Shown here piece by piece: positions 28,973-39,082 of a DNA stretch of 64,000 nucleotides. Position 1 is the first letter of the stretch, and each line of letters starts with the position of its first letter. Source of the stretch: Kutzneria buriramensis (GTDB lineage: Bacteria; Actinomycetota; Actinomycetes; Mycobacteriales; Pseudonocardiaceae). Location of the stretch: positions 1 through 64,000 of the forward strand of contig NZ_QUNO01000013.1 in assembly GCF_003387475.1 (NCBI RefSeq). Reading direction: 5' to 3'. The position numbers and the translations under genes were made by a program. Below the pieces are notes generated by a model, which saw only the letters and a program-made list of their open reading frames with translations, ran no database searches and was not told where the DNA came from.

Positions 28973-30405
28973 GAGGTTGCCTCCTGGGCGGTGAGGGGAA
29001 TGCGCACCCGGAACCGGGTGTCGCCGGGCACGGACTCGACGGACAGGTCACCGTGGTGCTTGTTGACCACGATGCGCCACGAGATGTCCAGGCCCAGCCC
29101 GGTGCCGGAGCCGACCGGCTTGGTGGTGAAGAACGGCTCGAAGATCCGGCCCTTGATCTCCGCCGGGATGCCCGGCCCGGTGTCCCGGATCTCGACCAGC
29201 AGCCGGTCGTTCTCCCGGGCCGTGCGCACGGTCAGCGTGCCGGCGCCGCCCATCGCGTCGACGGCGTTGTCGATCAGGTTCGTCCACACCTGGTTGAGCT
29301 CGGCGGCGTAGACCGGCACCTCGGGCAGGTCGTGGTCGTAGTCCTTGACGACGGTGACGCCGTCGCCGATCTTGCGGCCCAGCATCAGCAGCGTGCTGTC
29401 CAGCAGCTCGTGCACGTCGACCGGGCGGAACGGCGCCCGGTCCAGCTGCGAGTACTGCTTGGCCGCCGCGACCAGGGTGGACACCCGCGTGGTCGAGTCC
29501 TCGATCTCGGACATCAGCAGCTCGGTCTCGATGGTGTAGTTCAGCCACCGGACCGCGCCCTCGAGGATCGAGTCGTCCACGGTGCGGGCCACCGTCTCCA
29601 GCCAGGCCACGTCCAGCCCGGCCTGTACGAACGTCGGCGCGAGGTCCCACCCGCCGGCGATGTCGTGCGCCTCGAACCAGTCGCCGAGCTCGTCCTCCAG
29701 GTCGGCGGCCTCCAGCGGTTCCAGCGGCCGCGCCTTGGCCACCTGCTCGACGGCCTGCTCCTGGAGCTGGATCAGTTTCTCCAGCACCACCCGGTCGTAC
29801 GGGCCGGCGGCGATGATGCCCAGCTTGTGCCGCATGCCGGCGACCCGCTCCCGCAGCGTGGCGGTGGCGCGGACGGCCGCGGCGGCCGGGTTGTTCAGCT
29901 CGTGGGTCAGGCCCGCGGACAGCGACCCCAGCGCCAGCAGCCGCTCCCGCTGCCCGACCGCCTGCTGGGTGTTCTGCATGCCGAAGAACAGGCCCTCCAG
30001 CATGTGCAGCGCCATCGGGAACCACTCCCGCATGAGCTGCTCGAACAGCACGGCGTCCAGCACGAAGAACCGCGACGGCGCGGTCACCCGCATCGAGTTG
30101 TCGTACGTCTGCGGCACGCGGTCGCCGAGGAACGCCCGCCACGCGCCGGCGTACACGCCGCGATGGGTGGTGCGGCTGATCTCCACGTCCTCCGCGCCGA
30201 CCCGCCGGGACAGCGCGAGGCCGCCCTCGATCATCACGTAGAAGCAGGTCGCCGGGTCACCCTCGTGGTAGACCGGGCCGGGCTCGAAGTGCTCGATGTG
30301 GCCGTGCAGGCACAGCCACTCCAGCTGCTCGGCGTCCAGCTTCTCGAACAGGAATAGCGTGCGCAGCTCGTCGATGTCGCACGGCAGACGTCCGGCGTCG
30401 GTCAT
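28969..30405 (-). CDS. Histidine kinase with N-terminal cyclic-nucleotide-binding-like domain
   Basis: A 478-residue soluble sensor kinase. Residues about 15-130 form a cNMP-binding-like barrel (PGPVYHEGDPATCFYVMIEGGLAL). Residues about 165-480 hold the kinase: LSAGLTHELNNPAAAAVR with the phospho-accepting histidine, then N box LNQVWTNLIDNAVDAM, G1 IRDTGPGIP, F box FEPFFTTKP and G2 GSGTGLGLDIS. There are no membrane segments, so it senses a cytoplasmic cue. It starts with ATGA on the stop of the receiver-flavoprotein gene, whose receiver domain is the obvious phosphotransfer partner. The longer frame to 30780 is antisense-like shadow of that gene. Confidence 0.9.
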   Translation of the reverse strand: MTDAGRLPCDIDELRTLFLFEKLDAEQLEWLCLHGHIEHFEPGPVYHEGDPATCFYVMIEGGLALSRRVGAEDVEISRTTHRGVYAGAWRAFLGDRVPQTYDNSMRVTAPSRFFVLDAVLFEQLMREWFPMALHMLEGLFFGMQNTQQAVGQRERLLALGSLSAGLTHELNNPAAAAVRATATLRERVAGMRHKLGIIAAGPYDRVVLEKLIQLQEQAVEQVAKARPLEPLEAADLEDELGDWFEAHDIAGGWDLAPTFVQAGLDVAWLETVARTVDDSILEGAVRWLNYTIETELLMSEIEDSTTRVSTLVAAAKQYSQLDRAPFRPVDVHELLDSTLLMLGRKIGDGVTVVKDYDHDLPEVPVYAAELNQVWTNLIDNAVDAMGGAGTLTVRTARENDRLLVEIRDTGPGIPAEIKGRIFEPFFTTKPVGSGTGLGLDISWRIVVNKHHGDLSVESVPGDTRFRVRIPLTAQEATS

Positions 30406-32075
30406 GTCCGCTCCAGGTATCGGTGCACCAGCATGACCGCCATGGCACCCTCCCCGACCGCGGAGGCGACCCGCTTGCCCGAATCGCAGCGTACGTCGCC
30501 GGCGACGAACACGCCCGGCACGTTGGTCTCCAGGTGGTAGGGCTGGCGGTCCAGCGGCCAGTCGCGCAGCGCCGTGCCGACCGCGAGGTCCGGTCCGGCG
30601 ACGACGAAGCCGCGCTCGTCGCGGGCGATCACGCCGTCCAGCCAGTCGGTGCGCGGCGCCGCGCCGATGAACGCGAACAGGAAGGAGGCGTCGACCACCT
30701 CCCGCGTGCCGGTGTCGTTGTGCCGCAGGGTGATCTTCTCCAGGTGGTCGCCGCCGTGCGCCTCCACGACCTCGGTGCACGTCAGCACCGAGATGTTCGG
30801 GATGGCCGCGATCTGCTGGATCAGGTAGTGCGACATCGACTGGGTCAGCGAGTCCGCGCGGACGACGATCGTCACCGACCGGGCCGTCCGCGACAGGTAC
30901 ACCGCCGCCTGGCCCGCCGAGTTCGCGCCGCCGACGATGAAGATGTCCTGCTTGGAGCAGTTGGTCGCCTCGGTCAGCGCCGACCCGTAGTACACGCCGC
31001 GGCCGGTGAACTCGTCCAGGCCGGGCGCGGCGAGCTGCCGGTAGGACACGCCCGTGGCCAGGATCACCGCGTGCGCGTCGACCGCGTCGCCGTCGGCGAA
31101 GCGCACCGTGCGGGCCGAGCCGTTCACCTCGACGCCGACGACGTCGCGAGTGGTGATCAGCTCCGCGCCGAAGCGGGTCGCCTGCCGGCGGGCCCGATCG
31201 GCCAGCTGCGCGCCGGACACGCCGTCCGGGAAGCCCAGGTAGTTCTCGATCCGGGAGCTCTGGCCGGCCTGCCCGCCGGTGGCCGTGCGCTCGATCAACA
31301 CCGTGCGCAGGCCCTCGGAGGCGCCGTAGACGGCCGCGCCGAGGCCGGCCGGACCGCCGCCGACGATCGCCAGGTCGTAGAACCGTTCGGACGGCTTGGT
31401 GCTCAAGCCGACACGGTTGGCCAGTTCCGCGTCGGTCGGCGCCACCAGGGCGTCACCCGTCGTGGTGATGACCACCGGCAGGGTCCGCCCGTCCGCGCCG
31501 GCCGCCGTGAGCAGGCGCTCGCCCTCCGGCTCGTCGACCTGGTACCAGCGGTAGGGCACCTGATTGCGGGCGAGGAACTCCCGCACCTCGGAGGAGCGGG
31601 CCGACCACTGGTGGCCGACGACCTTGGTCTCCGGCTCTCGGCGGTGGTCTGCCGTCGCCCACGCGTCGAGCAGGGAGTCGACCACCGGGTACAGCTTCTC
31701 CTCCGGCGGGTCCCACGGCTTGAGCAGGTAGTGGTCGAGGTCGACCACGTTGATCGCGTCGATGGCCGCGCCCGTGTCGGCGTACGCCGTGAGCAGCACG
31801 CGGCGGGCGTCCGGGTACAGGTCCATCGCCTGCTCGAGGAACTCGATGCCGTTCATGTCCGGCATCCGGTAGTCGGCCACCAGCACCGCGACCAGCTCGC
31901 CACGCAGCGTCATCTCGCGCAGCGTGTCCAGGGCTTGGCGGCCGGACTCGGCGCGGATCACGCGGTGCTGGTCGCCGTAACGACGGCGCAGGTCGCGGGC
32001 GACCGCCCGGGACACCCCCGGGTCGTCGTCGACAGTGAGGATCGCGGGCCGGGCGGGGCGGGTCGGCGTGGTCAC
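30402..32075 (-). CDS. Response-regulator receiver fused to thioredoxin-reductase-like flavoprotein
   Basis: A 557-residue fusion. Residues 1-135 are a CheY-like receiver: VDDD acidic pocket, VADYRMPD with the phosphoacceptor Asp, and YLLKPWDP with the conserved Lys. Residues about 150-215 are glutaredoxin-like but carry WSARSS instead of a CxxC. Residues about 220-557 are a thioredoxin-reductase-type FAD/NAD(P)H enzyme (IVGGGPAGLGAAVYGAS, IVGGANSAGQAA, GVFVAGDVR) in which the redox CATC is replaced by GSAL. Both thiol motifs are therefore missing, so it probably moves electrons from NADPH to FAD and then to something other than thioredoxin, under control of phosphorylation. The start is GTG at 32075. 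It heads the operon with the kinase and zinc-finger genes. Confidence 0.9.
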   Translation of the reverse strand: MTTPTRPARPAILTVDDDPGVSRAVARDLRRRYGDQHRVIRAESGRQALDTLREMTLRGELVAVLVADYRMPDMNGIEFLEQAMDLYPDARRVLLTAYADTGAAIDAINVVDLDHYLLKPWDPPEEKLYPVVDSLLDAWATADHRREPETKVVGHQWSARSSEVREFLARNQVPYRWYQVDEPEGERLLTAAGADGRTLPVVITTTGDALVAPTDAELANRVGLSTKPSERFYDLAIVGGGPAGLGAAVYGASEGLRTVLIERTATGGQAGQSSRIENYLGFPDGVSGAQLADRARRQATRFGAELITTRDVVGVEVNGSARTVRFADGDAVDAHAVILATGVSYRQLAAPGLDEFTGRGVYYGSALTEATNCSKQDIFIVGGANSAGQAAVYLSRTARSVTIVVRADSLTQSMSHYLIQQIAAIPNISVLTCTEVVEAHGGDHLEKITLRHNDTGTREVVDASFLFAFIGAAPRTDWLDGVIARDERGFVVAGPDLAVGTALRDWPLDRQPYHLETNVPGVFVAGDVRCDSGKRVASAVGEGAMAVMLVHRYLERT

Positions 32076-32371
32076 GCGGTCGTCGCCGGTCTGTCACGGT
32101 CATACACGCCGCAACCTTACGTCCGGTTCGGTGGTGATCACCAACGTTGCGGAGGTTGGGTGCCTGTTTTGCCGGCGGGGGTGCTGGCCGCCAGCGGTTG
32201 CGCCGTCAGTCCCGTCGGGTGCCCCGCTCCGCCCCACCACCCAGTGACCGCGGCGCCAAGGGATGTGGACCTGGCCCCGTCTGCCACGCGCCGCCGGGGC
32301 GACATGCGCATCGGAAGCGCTTACCGCCACCTTTGGAGAACGGTCATTCCATCGTGCTTCGCCCCGACACC

Positions 32372-32386
32372 GTTGCAGTATGCAAC
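32372..32386. promoter_or_regulatory. Short perfect palindrome in the 318-bp gap 32076-32393
   Basis: GTTGCA-GTA-TGCAAC is a perfect 6-bp dyad with a 3-nt centre, a typical size for a MarR- or GntR-type operator. It lies 8 bp beyond the stop of the NrfD-like gene and about 300 bp upstream of the receiver-flavoprotein start. The rest of the gap (32076-32371) should contain the promoter of that operon, but I see no clear boxes, gene or terminator. Confidence 0.35.
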
Positions 32387-32393
32387 ACTTCCA

Positions 32394-33314
32394 CTAGGCG
32401 GTGGGCGTGACTGTGCGCTGACGCTGGGGCACGACGGTGTATTTGGGGTCCTCGGCGGAGGCCATGCCGGCGTGGAAGATGCCCCACCGGGTGGCGGCGG
32501 AGGCGGCCAGCAGAGCCGCGCCGGAGAGGGCGCTGACCAGGCGGCTTCGGCGGCCGACCAGGGCGCCGACGGCGCCAGCTAGGGCGAGGCCCTGGGCGGC
32601 CCGGATGAACGGCTTGGCCTTGGGGGTGTCGAAGGACTCGGCGACCATGCCCATGCGCTTACGCATCCGTTCGAACGCCAGCAGCTCGACGGCGACGCCG
32701 CCGACGGCAAGGTTGCGGGCGGGCACGGTTTCGGCGACGGGGGCGGCCAGCAGGCCGAGACCGCCGGCGGCAGTGGCGGCGGAGCCGACGAACACGAACG
32801 GCATCTCCCGGTGGCCTTCGTGCCAAGCCGGGACGGAGGTGTCGGTGATCAACGCGGCGGTGTACGTGGCGACGCCGGAACCGAGCAGGGCGGCGGCAGC
32901 GGTGGCGAGACCGCCGATCCGGGGCAGGCGGCCGGACCAGGCCGACAGGGCCGAGACGCCGGCGGCGGGGACGTACGCGGCGAGCAGCCACGAGCCGACG
33001 CTCATGGGCGACGTCACCTTGAACACCCGCAGCATGTTCAGGAACCGCGCGGGGCGGCCCAGGTCGTGCACGAGGGCGACGAGCGACAGGCCGGCGGCGG
33101 CGACCGCGCCGGTCTTGGCGACACGGGCCAGGGCGAGCCGGCCGGTGGCGTCGGAACCGACGGCGACCAGCGACGACATGCCGGCGAGGCCGCCGAGGAA
33201 CAGGTAGCCGGCGATGTCGAGCGGCTCCCACACCGGCGGATTGATGATCGGCTGCCCGTAGTACGAGGTGAACTCCGCCTCCGGCACCATGGGCCGCTCG
33301 CCACGCCGGCTCAT
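32394..33314 (-). CDS. nrfD: NrfD-family membrane anchor of formate dehydrogenase
   Basis: A 306-residue membrane subunit of the NrfD/PsrC (polysulfide reductase) type. After a short cytoplasmic start (TSYYGQPIINPPVWEPLDIAGYLFLGGLAGMSS) it has about eight hydrophobic segments. LGRPARFLNMLRVFKVTSPMSVGSW is the conserved NrfD signature, and EGHREMPFVFVGSAATAAGG follows. It carries no haem ligands and would pass electrons from the iron-sulfur subunit to menaquinone. The ATG overlaps the FdhB stop (ATGA). An upstream ATG at 33383 lies inside FdhB and is not used. Confidence 0.9.
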   Translation of the reverse strand: MSRRGERPMVPEAEFTSYYGQPIINPPVWEPLDIAGYLFLGGLAGMSSLVAVGSDATGRLALARVAKTGAVAAAGLSLVALVHDLGRPARFLNMLRVFKVTSPMSVGSWLLAAYVPAAGVSALSAWSGRLPRIGGLATAAAALLGSGVATYTAALITDTSVPAWHEGHREMPFVFVGSAATAAGGLGLLAAPVAETVPARNLAVGGVAVELLAFERMRKRMGMVAESFDTPKAKPFIRAAQGLALAGAVGALVGRRSRLVSALSGAALLAASAATRWGIFHAGMASAEDPKYTVVPQRQRTVTPTA

Positions 33315-34108
33315 CGCCCCACCCCGAACGCCAAGGCGACACCGGCGACGGCGGTGAGGGCGGCGAGCCCGACCTGACGCCACATGGTGCCGAGATCCCG
33401 GGTGGGCACAACGGGATCGGGCGGCAGGCCGTACACCTCGGGCTCGGCCAGCAGCAGGAAGAACGCGCCGTCGCCGCCGACGCCGTCGGTGGGATCCTCG
33501 CCGTACAGACGAGCCTCGGTGACGCCGGCGCCCTGCAGCTCCGAGACGCGCAGGGCGGCCCGCTCACGGAGTTCGTCCAACGGACCGAACTGGATCGAAT
33601 CGGTCGGACATGCCTTGGCACAGGCCGGTTCCTGGCCGCCGCTGATACGGTCGTAGCACAGCGTGCACTTCCAGGCGCGGCCGTCCTCCTCACGCCGGTC
33701 GATCACGCCGTACGGGCAGGCCGGAACGCAGTAGCCGCAACCGTTGCAGATGTCCTCCTGCACCACGACGGTGCCGAACTCGGTGCGGAACAAGGAACCC
33801 GTCGGGCAGACGTCCAGGCAGCCGGCATGCGTGCAGTGCTTGCACACGTCGGAGGCCATCAGCCACTGGAGATCGCCGCCGGCGGCCATGGCCAGCGCGT
33901 CCGGGTTCTCCACGGGCTTGCGCTGCTCGATGAAGGCCACGTGCCGCCAGGTGTCGGCGCTCAGCCCGACCGTGTTGTCGTACGACATGCCGGTCAGGTT
34001 GAGGCCATCCTCCGGCACGAGGTTCCACTCCTTGCACGCCACCTCGCACGCCTTGCAGCCGATGCACACCGAGGTGTCGGTGAAGAAGCCCATCCGCGGA
34101 GTGTCCAT
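33311..34108 (-). CDS. fdhB: Formate dehydrogenase iron-sulfur subunit
   Basis: A 265-residue electron-transfer subunit with four [4Fe-4S] cluster motifs: CIGCKACEVAC, CKHCTHAGCLDVCP, CNGCGYCVPACP, and CTLC with CAKACP. A hydrophobic C-terminal helix (GLAALTAVAGVALAFG) anchors it next to the NrfD subunit. It carries electrons from the molybdenum site of FdhA to the membrane. Two in-frame ATGs occur at 34114 and 34108; the second is preferred because GGGGGA lies 6 nt before it, while it abuts the first. It starts 17 bp after FdhA. Confidence 0.93.
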   Translation of the reverse strand: MDTPRMGFFTDTSVCIGCKACEVACKEWNLVPEDGLNLTGMSYDNTVGLSADTWRHVAFIEQRKPVENPDALAMAAGGDLQWLMASDVCKHCTHAGCLDVCPTGSLFRTEFGTVVVQEDICNGCGYCVPACPYGVIDRREEDGRAWKCTLCYDRISGGQEPACAKACPTDSIQFGPLDELRERAALRVSELQGAGVTEARLYGEDPTDGVGGDGAFFLLLAEPEVYGLPPDPVVPTRDLGTMWRQVGLAALTAVAGVALAFGVGR

Positions 34109-34125
34109 GTCCATTCCCCCGGGTC

Positions 34126-37100
34126 CTACGGCTCCATGCCGGTGTCTTCGGTGATGCCGGCCCGCCGCTGGTACTCCCGCACCAGCTCCAGCCGCGCCTT
34201 GCCGGTCGGCCGCCGTCCCGGCCGCACGTCGCAGGACAACGCCTTCACCTCCTGGATGTGCGTGTTCGGGTCCAGACTGATCGAAGCCAGCTCGTTGGCG
34301 GCGTCGCCGACGCTGTACCCGTTGGGGCCCCAGTGATACGGCAGCCCGACCTGGTGCAGCTGCCGGCCCTGCACGGTCAGCGGCGTCATCCGCTCGGTGA
34401 CCATCACCCGCGCCTCGATCGCGCCGCGCGCGGTGACGATCGTCGCCCAGCCCATGTGCTCCAACCCGCGCTCGGCGGCCAGTTCGGGCGACACCTCGCA
34501 GAACATCTCCGGCTGCAGCTCGGACAGGTACGGCAGCCACCGGCTCATGCCGCCGGCGGTGTGGTGCTCGGTGAGGCGATAGGTCGTTGCGACGTAAGGG
34601 AACACGTCCGAGCCGATCGGGTGCATCCGGTTGTCGGGATGCTTGAACGGCTTGACCTGCCGCACCGGGTTGCGCTGCTGCTGGTACAGCAGGTTCTCGA
34701 ACGGCGAGTCCTGCGGCTCGTAGTGCGTCGGCAGCGGCCCGTCGGTCAGGCCGGCCGGCGCGTACAGCCAGGCCTTGCCGTCGGCCTGCATGACGAACGC
34801 GTCGGTGCCGGACAGCGCCTCGGCGCCGCGGGCGCCCTCGGGCGGCTGGTAGTCCGGCGCCTTGTCGGGGACGAAGTCGGGCACATCGTGCCCCTTCCAC
34901 TTCCTCTCCTCGGCGTCCCACCACACCAGCGTCTTGCGTTCGCTCCAAGGCTTTCCGTCCGGATCGGCGGACGCGCGGTTGTACAGGATCCGGCGGTTCG
35001 CCGGCCACGCCCAACCCCACTCGGGCGCCACCCAGCTCTGGTGCGCTCCCGGTTTGCGCCGGGCGGCCTGGTTCTCGCCGTCGGCGTAGACGCCGCAGTA
35101 GATCCAGCAGCCGCACATGGTGGAGCCGTCGTCCTTGAGCTCCAGGTAGGAGGACAGCGGCTTCCCATCGGGGCCGAAGCCGTTGATCTCGGCCAGCACC
35201 GCCTCGGCGTCCGGCTCCGCGATGGCGCCCTTGCACGGGTAGTCCCAGGTCAGGTCCAGTATCGGCCGGTCGGCCTCGTCGGTGGAGCCCGCCAGCTTCT
35301 CGCGGATGATCCGGCCGAGGTGGTAGGTGAACCACAGCTCGCTGCGGGCGTCGCCGGGCGGCTCGACGGCCTGGTGGTGCCACTGCAACATCCGCTGCGT
35401 GTTGGTGAAGCTGCCGTCCTTCTCGGTGTGCGCGGCGGCCGGCATGAAGAACACCTCGGTGCCGATGTCCTCGGTGCGCAGCTCGCCGGAGTCGATCTCC
35501 GGCCCGTCCTTCCACCACGTGGCCGACTCGATGAGCGAGAAGTCCCGCACCACCAACCAGTCCAGCTCGGCCATGCCCAGTCGCTGCAACTTGGCGTTGG
35601 ACGAGCCGACGGCCGGGTTCTCCCCCAGCACGAAGTAGCCCTTGCAGTCGCCGGCCAGCTGTGCCATCACCGTCTCGTACGTGCTGTGGCTGCCGGTCAG
35701 CCGCGGCAGGTAGTCGAAGCAGAAGTCGTTGTCCGCCCTGGCCGCCGGCCCCCACCACGACTTGAGCATGCTGACCAGGTACGACCGCATCTCCGCCCAG
35801 AAACCCTTGTCCACGGACTCGGCCTCGATGAACTTGTCCAGGTCCTCGTTGCCGTGCGCGTGCGGCATGGGGATGTAGCCGGGCAGGATGTTGAACAGCG
35901 TCGGGATGTCGGTGGAGCCCTGGATGGAGGCGTGTCCGCGCAGCGCGAGAATGCCGCCGCCGGGACGGCCCATGTTGCCCAGCAGGCTCTGGAGGATCGA
36001 CGCCGTGCGGATGTACTGCACGCCGACGGTGTGCTGGGTCCAGCCGACCGAGTAGACGAACGCGGTGGTCCGGTCGCGGCCGGAGTTGGCGGTGAGCAGC
36101 TCGGCCACCTGCCGGAACTTGTCCGGCGGGATGCCGCAGATCTGCTCGACGGTTTCCGGTGTGTAGCGGGCGAAGTGGCGCTTGAGGATCTGGAACACGC
36201 AGCGCGGGTGTTGCAGCGTCTTGTCGGTTTCGGGCTGGTCGACGGCGGCGCCGCCGGAGCCGTGGGCCTCGCCGCGCCCGGCCGAGGACACCTTGTCCTC
36301 GTACTCCAGGTCACGCTCGCCGGAGGCGGCCTGCACCTCGGTTCCCTCGTACTGCCACGTGTTCACGTCGTAGTTGCGCGACTCCGGGTCCAGCCCGGAG
36401 AACACCCCGTCCAGGTCCTCGGTGTCGACGAAGTCCTCGCCGACGATCGCGGCCGCGTTGGTGTAGGCCACCATGTACTCGCGGAAGTACTTCTCCTCGG
36501 TCAGCACGTGGTTCACCAGGGCGCCGAGGAACGCGATGTCGGTGCCGGCGCGCAGCGGGACGTGCAGGTCCGCCATGGCGCTGGTGCGCGTGAACCGCGG
36601 GTCGACGTGGATCACCTTGGCCCCGCGGGCCTTGGCCTCCATCACCCACTGGAACCCGACCGGGTGGCACTCGGCCATGTTCGAGCCCTCGATGAGGATG
36701 CAGTCGGAGTTCTGGAGGTCCTGCTGGAACGTCGTGGCGCCGCCGCGACCGAAGGAGGTCCCCAGACCGGGAACCGTGGCGGAGTGTCAAATACGGGCCT
36801 GGTTCTCGATCTGGATCGCCCCGAGCGCGGTGAACAGCTTCTTGAGAAGGTAGTTCTCCTCGTTGTCCAGGGTCGCCCCGCCGAGGCTGGCGACGCCCAG
36901 CGTGCGGCGGGTCCGCTTGCCGTCGACCTCCCACTGCCAGCCGTCGCGACGGGACTTCAGCACCCGGTCGGCGATCATGTCCATGGCGGTGTCGAGGTCG
37001 AGCTGCTCCCAGTCCGTGCCGTGCGGCCGGCGGTACAGCACCTTGTTCGTACGGGCCGACCCGGTGACCAGCTGCTTGCTGGCCGATCCCTTGGGGCACA

Positions 37101-37353
37101 ACCGCCCGCGGCTGACCGGCGAGTCCGGGTCGCCCTCGATCTGGACGACCTTCTCGTCCTTGACGTAGATCTGCTGGCCGCAGCCGACCGCGCAGTACGG
37201 GCAGATCGACTTCACGACCCGGTCGGCGCTGTGCGTGCGGGCCTCGATGCGGGCGCTGCCGTCGCTCTTGGCCGCCGCACCCCGGCCCAGGAGGTCGCCC
37301 TGGGTGGCCTGCCGGTACACCGGCCAGCCCTCGATCCACCGCCGCACGCCCAC
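34126..37353 (-). CDS. fdhA: Selenocysteine-containing formate dehydrogenase, catalytic subunit (UGA read through at 36787-36789)
   Basis: One 1075-residue gene that gene-finders would split at an in-frame UGA. The N-terminal part has the [4Fe-4S] motif CPYCAVGC...RLCPKG. The UGA (codon 189) sits in ARI-Sec-HSATVPGL, where the residue after Sec is the catalytic His of the family; the frame then continues directly into FGRGGATTFQQ, DCILIEGSNMAECHP and the molybdopterin-binding remainder. It oxidises formate to CO2 at a Mo/W bis-MGD centre. The start is the GTG at 37353, 7 nt after GGAGG, matching the usual GVRRWIEGWPVYRQ opening. A SECIS-like hairpin follows the UGA. It lies 4 bp downstream of selB, in an operon with the Sec machinery, and precedes fdhB and nrfD. 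Confidence 0.95.
36757..36789 (-). promoter_or_regulatory. UGA selenocysteine codon with adjacent SECIS-like hairpin
   Basis: On the minus strand UGA (36789-36787) is followed 11 nt later by a 7-bp stem (36775-36769 with 36763-36757, one G-U pair) capped by the loop GGUCU. This loop is the same as in the E. coli fdhF SECIS element, where the loop bases contact SelB. Distance from UGA to stem is also like fdhF. This supports recoding by the SelB encoded 4 bp upstream. Confidence 0.88.
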
Positions 37354-37357
37354 GCGG

Positions 37358-39082
37358 TCACCTCCCTGGTGACGGGCAAGTACCCGGCTTCCCACCGGGT
37401 AAACCGATCACTTCGCGCCGGGTGTCCGGCAGCCGGCGGGTCCGGCCGGTTCGATCCAACTCCTCCAACAGCGGGACCGCGACTCGACGGGTGGTGTCCA
37501 GCGCCCGCCGGGCCTCACTCACCGTGAACGGGCTCGGCAGCCCGGCCAGCACCTTCGCGGCGGCGTCGTGGACGCCCGGTCCGAGGACGACGCCGTCGGC
37601 GATCTGGGTCAGCCGGCCGGCCCGCACGGCGGCGGCGAGCTCGCGTTTGCCCAGGCCCAGGGCGTGCAGCTGGTCGGCTTCCGGCGCACGGAACGGGGCC
37701 TCGGCGAGATCCCGCTCCACTTTGCGGAGACCCTGCTCGACCGCGGCCGGCAGCGCCTCGGGTGCCCGGCCGAGGCGGTCGATCAGCGCGGGGACGAGCT
37801 CCAGCGACGGCAGGTCCAGCCGACGTCGCAGCGCCTCCGCCGGCATCTCGGCCGCCAGCGGGTGCTCCGCGAGCCAGGCGCTGACCGTCTCCTTCGCACG
37901 GTCACCGAGATCGCGCCAGTGCTCGGGGTGGACCAGCCACTGACTGACGCGTCTGCCCTGGTCGGGCCACCCCATCGCGGCCGCGTCGGCCGCCGGCACG
38001 AAGCCGCGGCCGGCCAGGTGGTCGAGCGGGCGGTTCAGCTCCCGGGCGCGGGCGGCGGCCGCGCCGCGGCGGGTCAGCGGCGGCGGCCAGACCTCCAGGA
38101 CGTCGAAGCCGGCGGCGATGCGGTGCTCGCCGGGGTCGCGCAGCAGGCCTCGATCGCCGGTACGCAGGGGAAGCGGCGTTGTGAGCGCGATCCGCGCGTG
38201 AACGTCGTCGAGCAGCCGGACCCGCACCGGTACGGCCGCCGATCCCAGGTGCAGCACCAGGTTCTGATGCACCTTGCCCGGCGACCGCAGCCGGACGTCG
38301 ATCTCCGCCGTGCGACGCCACGCCCCGGGCGTGAGGAGTGCCTCGCCACGGCGGATCTCCTCACGGTCCATGCCGCGGAGGTTGACCGCGACCCGGGCGG
38401 TTGCCGTGACGACGTCGCGGTCCGTGCCCAGCGATTGCAGCCCGCGCACCTGCACGGACCGGCCGTCGGGCAGCGCGAGTTCGTCGCCGACGCGAATCGT
38501 GCCGGCGGCCAGCGTCCCGGTGACGACCGTGCCGGCACCTCGAATCGTGAACGACCGGTCCACCCACAACCGGACATCCGCCGCGATATCGGGCGTCGGC
38601 AGCCTCGACGCCAGGCGGGTCAGGGCGTCGAGCAGCTCGGGCACTCCCCCGCCGGTCTGCCCGCTGACGGGCAGCGACGGGATGCCCGCGAGCGAGGTGC
38701 CGGCAAGGCGGTTGAGGACGTCGGCCCGCACCGGTGCGGGATCCGCCCGGTCCGCCTTGGTCACGGCGAGCAGCCCGTGCCGGACGCCGAGCGCGTCCAG
38801 CGCCGCCACGTGCTCGGCGGTCTGCGGCATCCAGCCCTCGTCCGCCGCGACCACCAGCAGCGCCGCCGGCACCGGCCCGATGCCGGCGAGCATGTTCGGC
38901 ACGAACCGCTCGTGTCCCGGCACGTCGACGAAGGCGATGTCGCCCGTCCAGGCGAAGCCCAGGTCGATGGTCAGGCCCCGGCGGCGCTCCTCCGCCCAGC
39001 GGTCCGGCTCCATCCCGGTCAGCGCCCGGACCAGCGTCGACTTGCCGTGGTCGACGTGACCGGCAGTGGCGATCACGTGCAT
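37358..39082 (-). CDS. selB: Selenocysteine-specific elongation factor
   Basis: A 574-residue GTPase that delivers Sec-tRNA-Sec to the ribosome at UGA codons followed by a SECIS. The N-terminal G domain has GHVDHGKST (G1), DVPGHERFV (G3) and TKAD (G4), followed by EF-Tu-like domains 2-3 and an extended C-terminal winged-helix region (about 390-574) that reads the SECIS hairpin. The start at 39082 ([15 protein letters not shown]) is chosen because the G domain begins there; the frame extends to 39910 only as shadow of selA. It overlaps the end of selA by 10 bp and stops 4 bp before fdhA. Confidence 0.96.
   Translation of the reverse strand: MHVIATAGHVDHGKSTLVRALTGMEPDRWAEERRRGLTIDLGFAWTGDIAFVDVPGHERFVPNMLAGIGPVPAALLVVAADEGWMPQTAEHVAALDALGVRHGLLAVTKADRADPAPVRADVLNRLAGTSLAGIPSLPVSGQTGGGVPELLDALTRLASRLPTPDIAADVRLWVDRSFTIRGAGTVVTGTLAAGTIRVGDELALPDGRSVQVRGLQSLGTDRDVVTATARVAVNLRGMDREEIRRGEALLTPGAWRRTAEIDVRLRSPGKVHQNLVLHLGSAAVPVRVRLLDDVHARIALTTPLPLRTGDRGLLRDPGEHRIAAGFDVLEVWPPPLTRRGAAAARARELNRPLDHLAGRGFVPAADAAAMGWPDQGRRVSQWLVHPEHWRDLGDRAKETVSAWLAEHPLAAEMPAEALRRRLDLPSLELVPALIDRLGRAPEALPAAVEQGLRKVERDLAEAPFRAPEADQLHALGLGKRELAAAVRAGRLTQIADGVVLGPGVHDAAAKVLAGLPSPFTVSEARRALDTTRRVAVPLLEELDRTGRTRRLPDTRREVIGLPGGKPGTCPSPGR

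Noticed and set aside
36679-36786. Frameshift or pseudogene interpretation of split formate dehydrogenase
   Set aside because: Both halves are in the same frame, separated only by UGA, with a SECIS-like hairpin and all sel genes adjacent.
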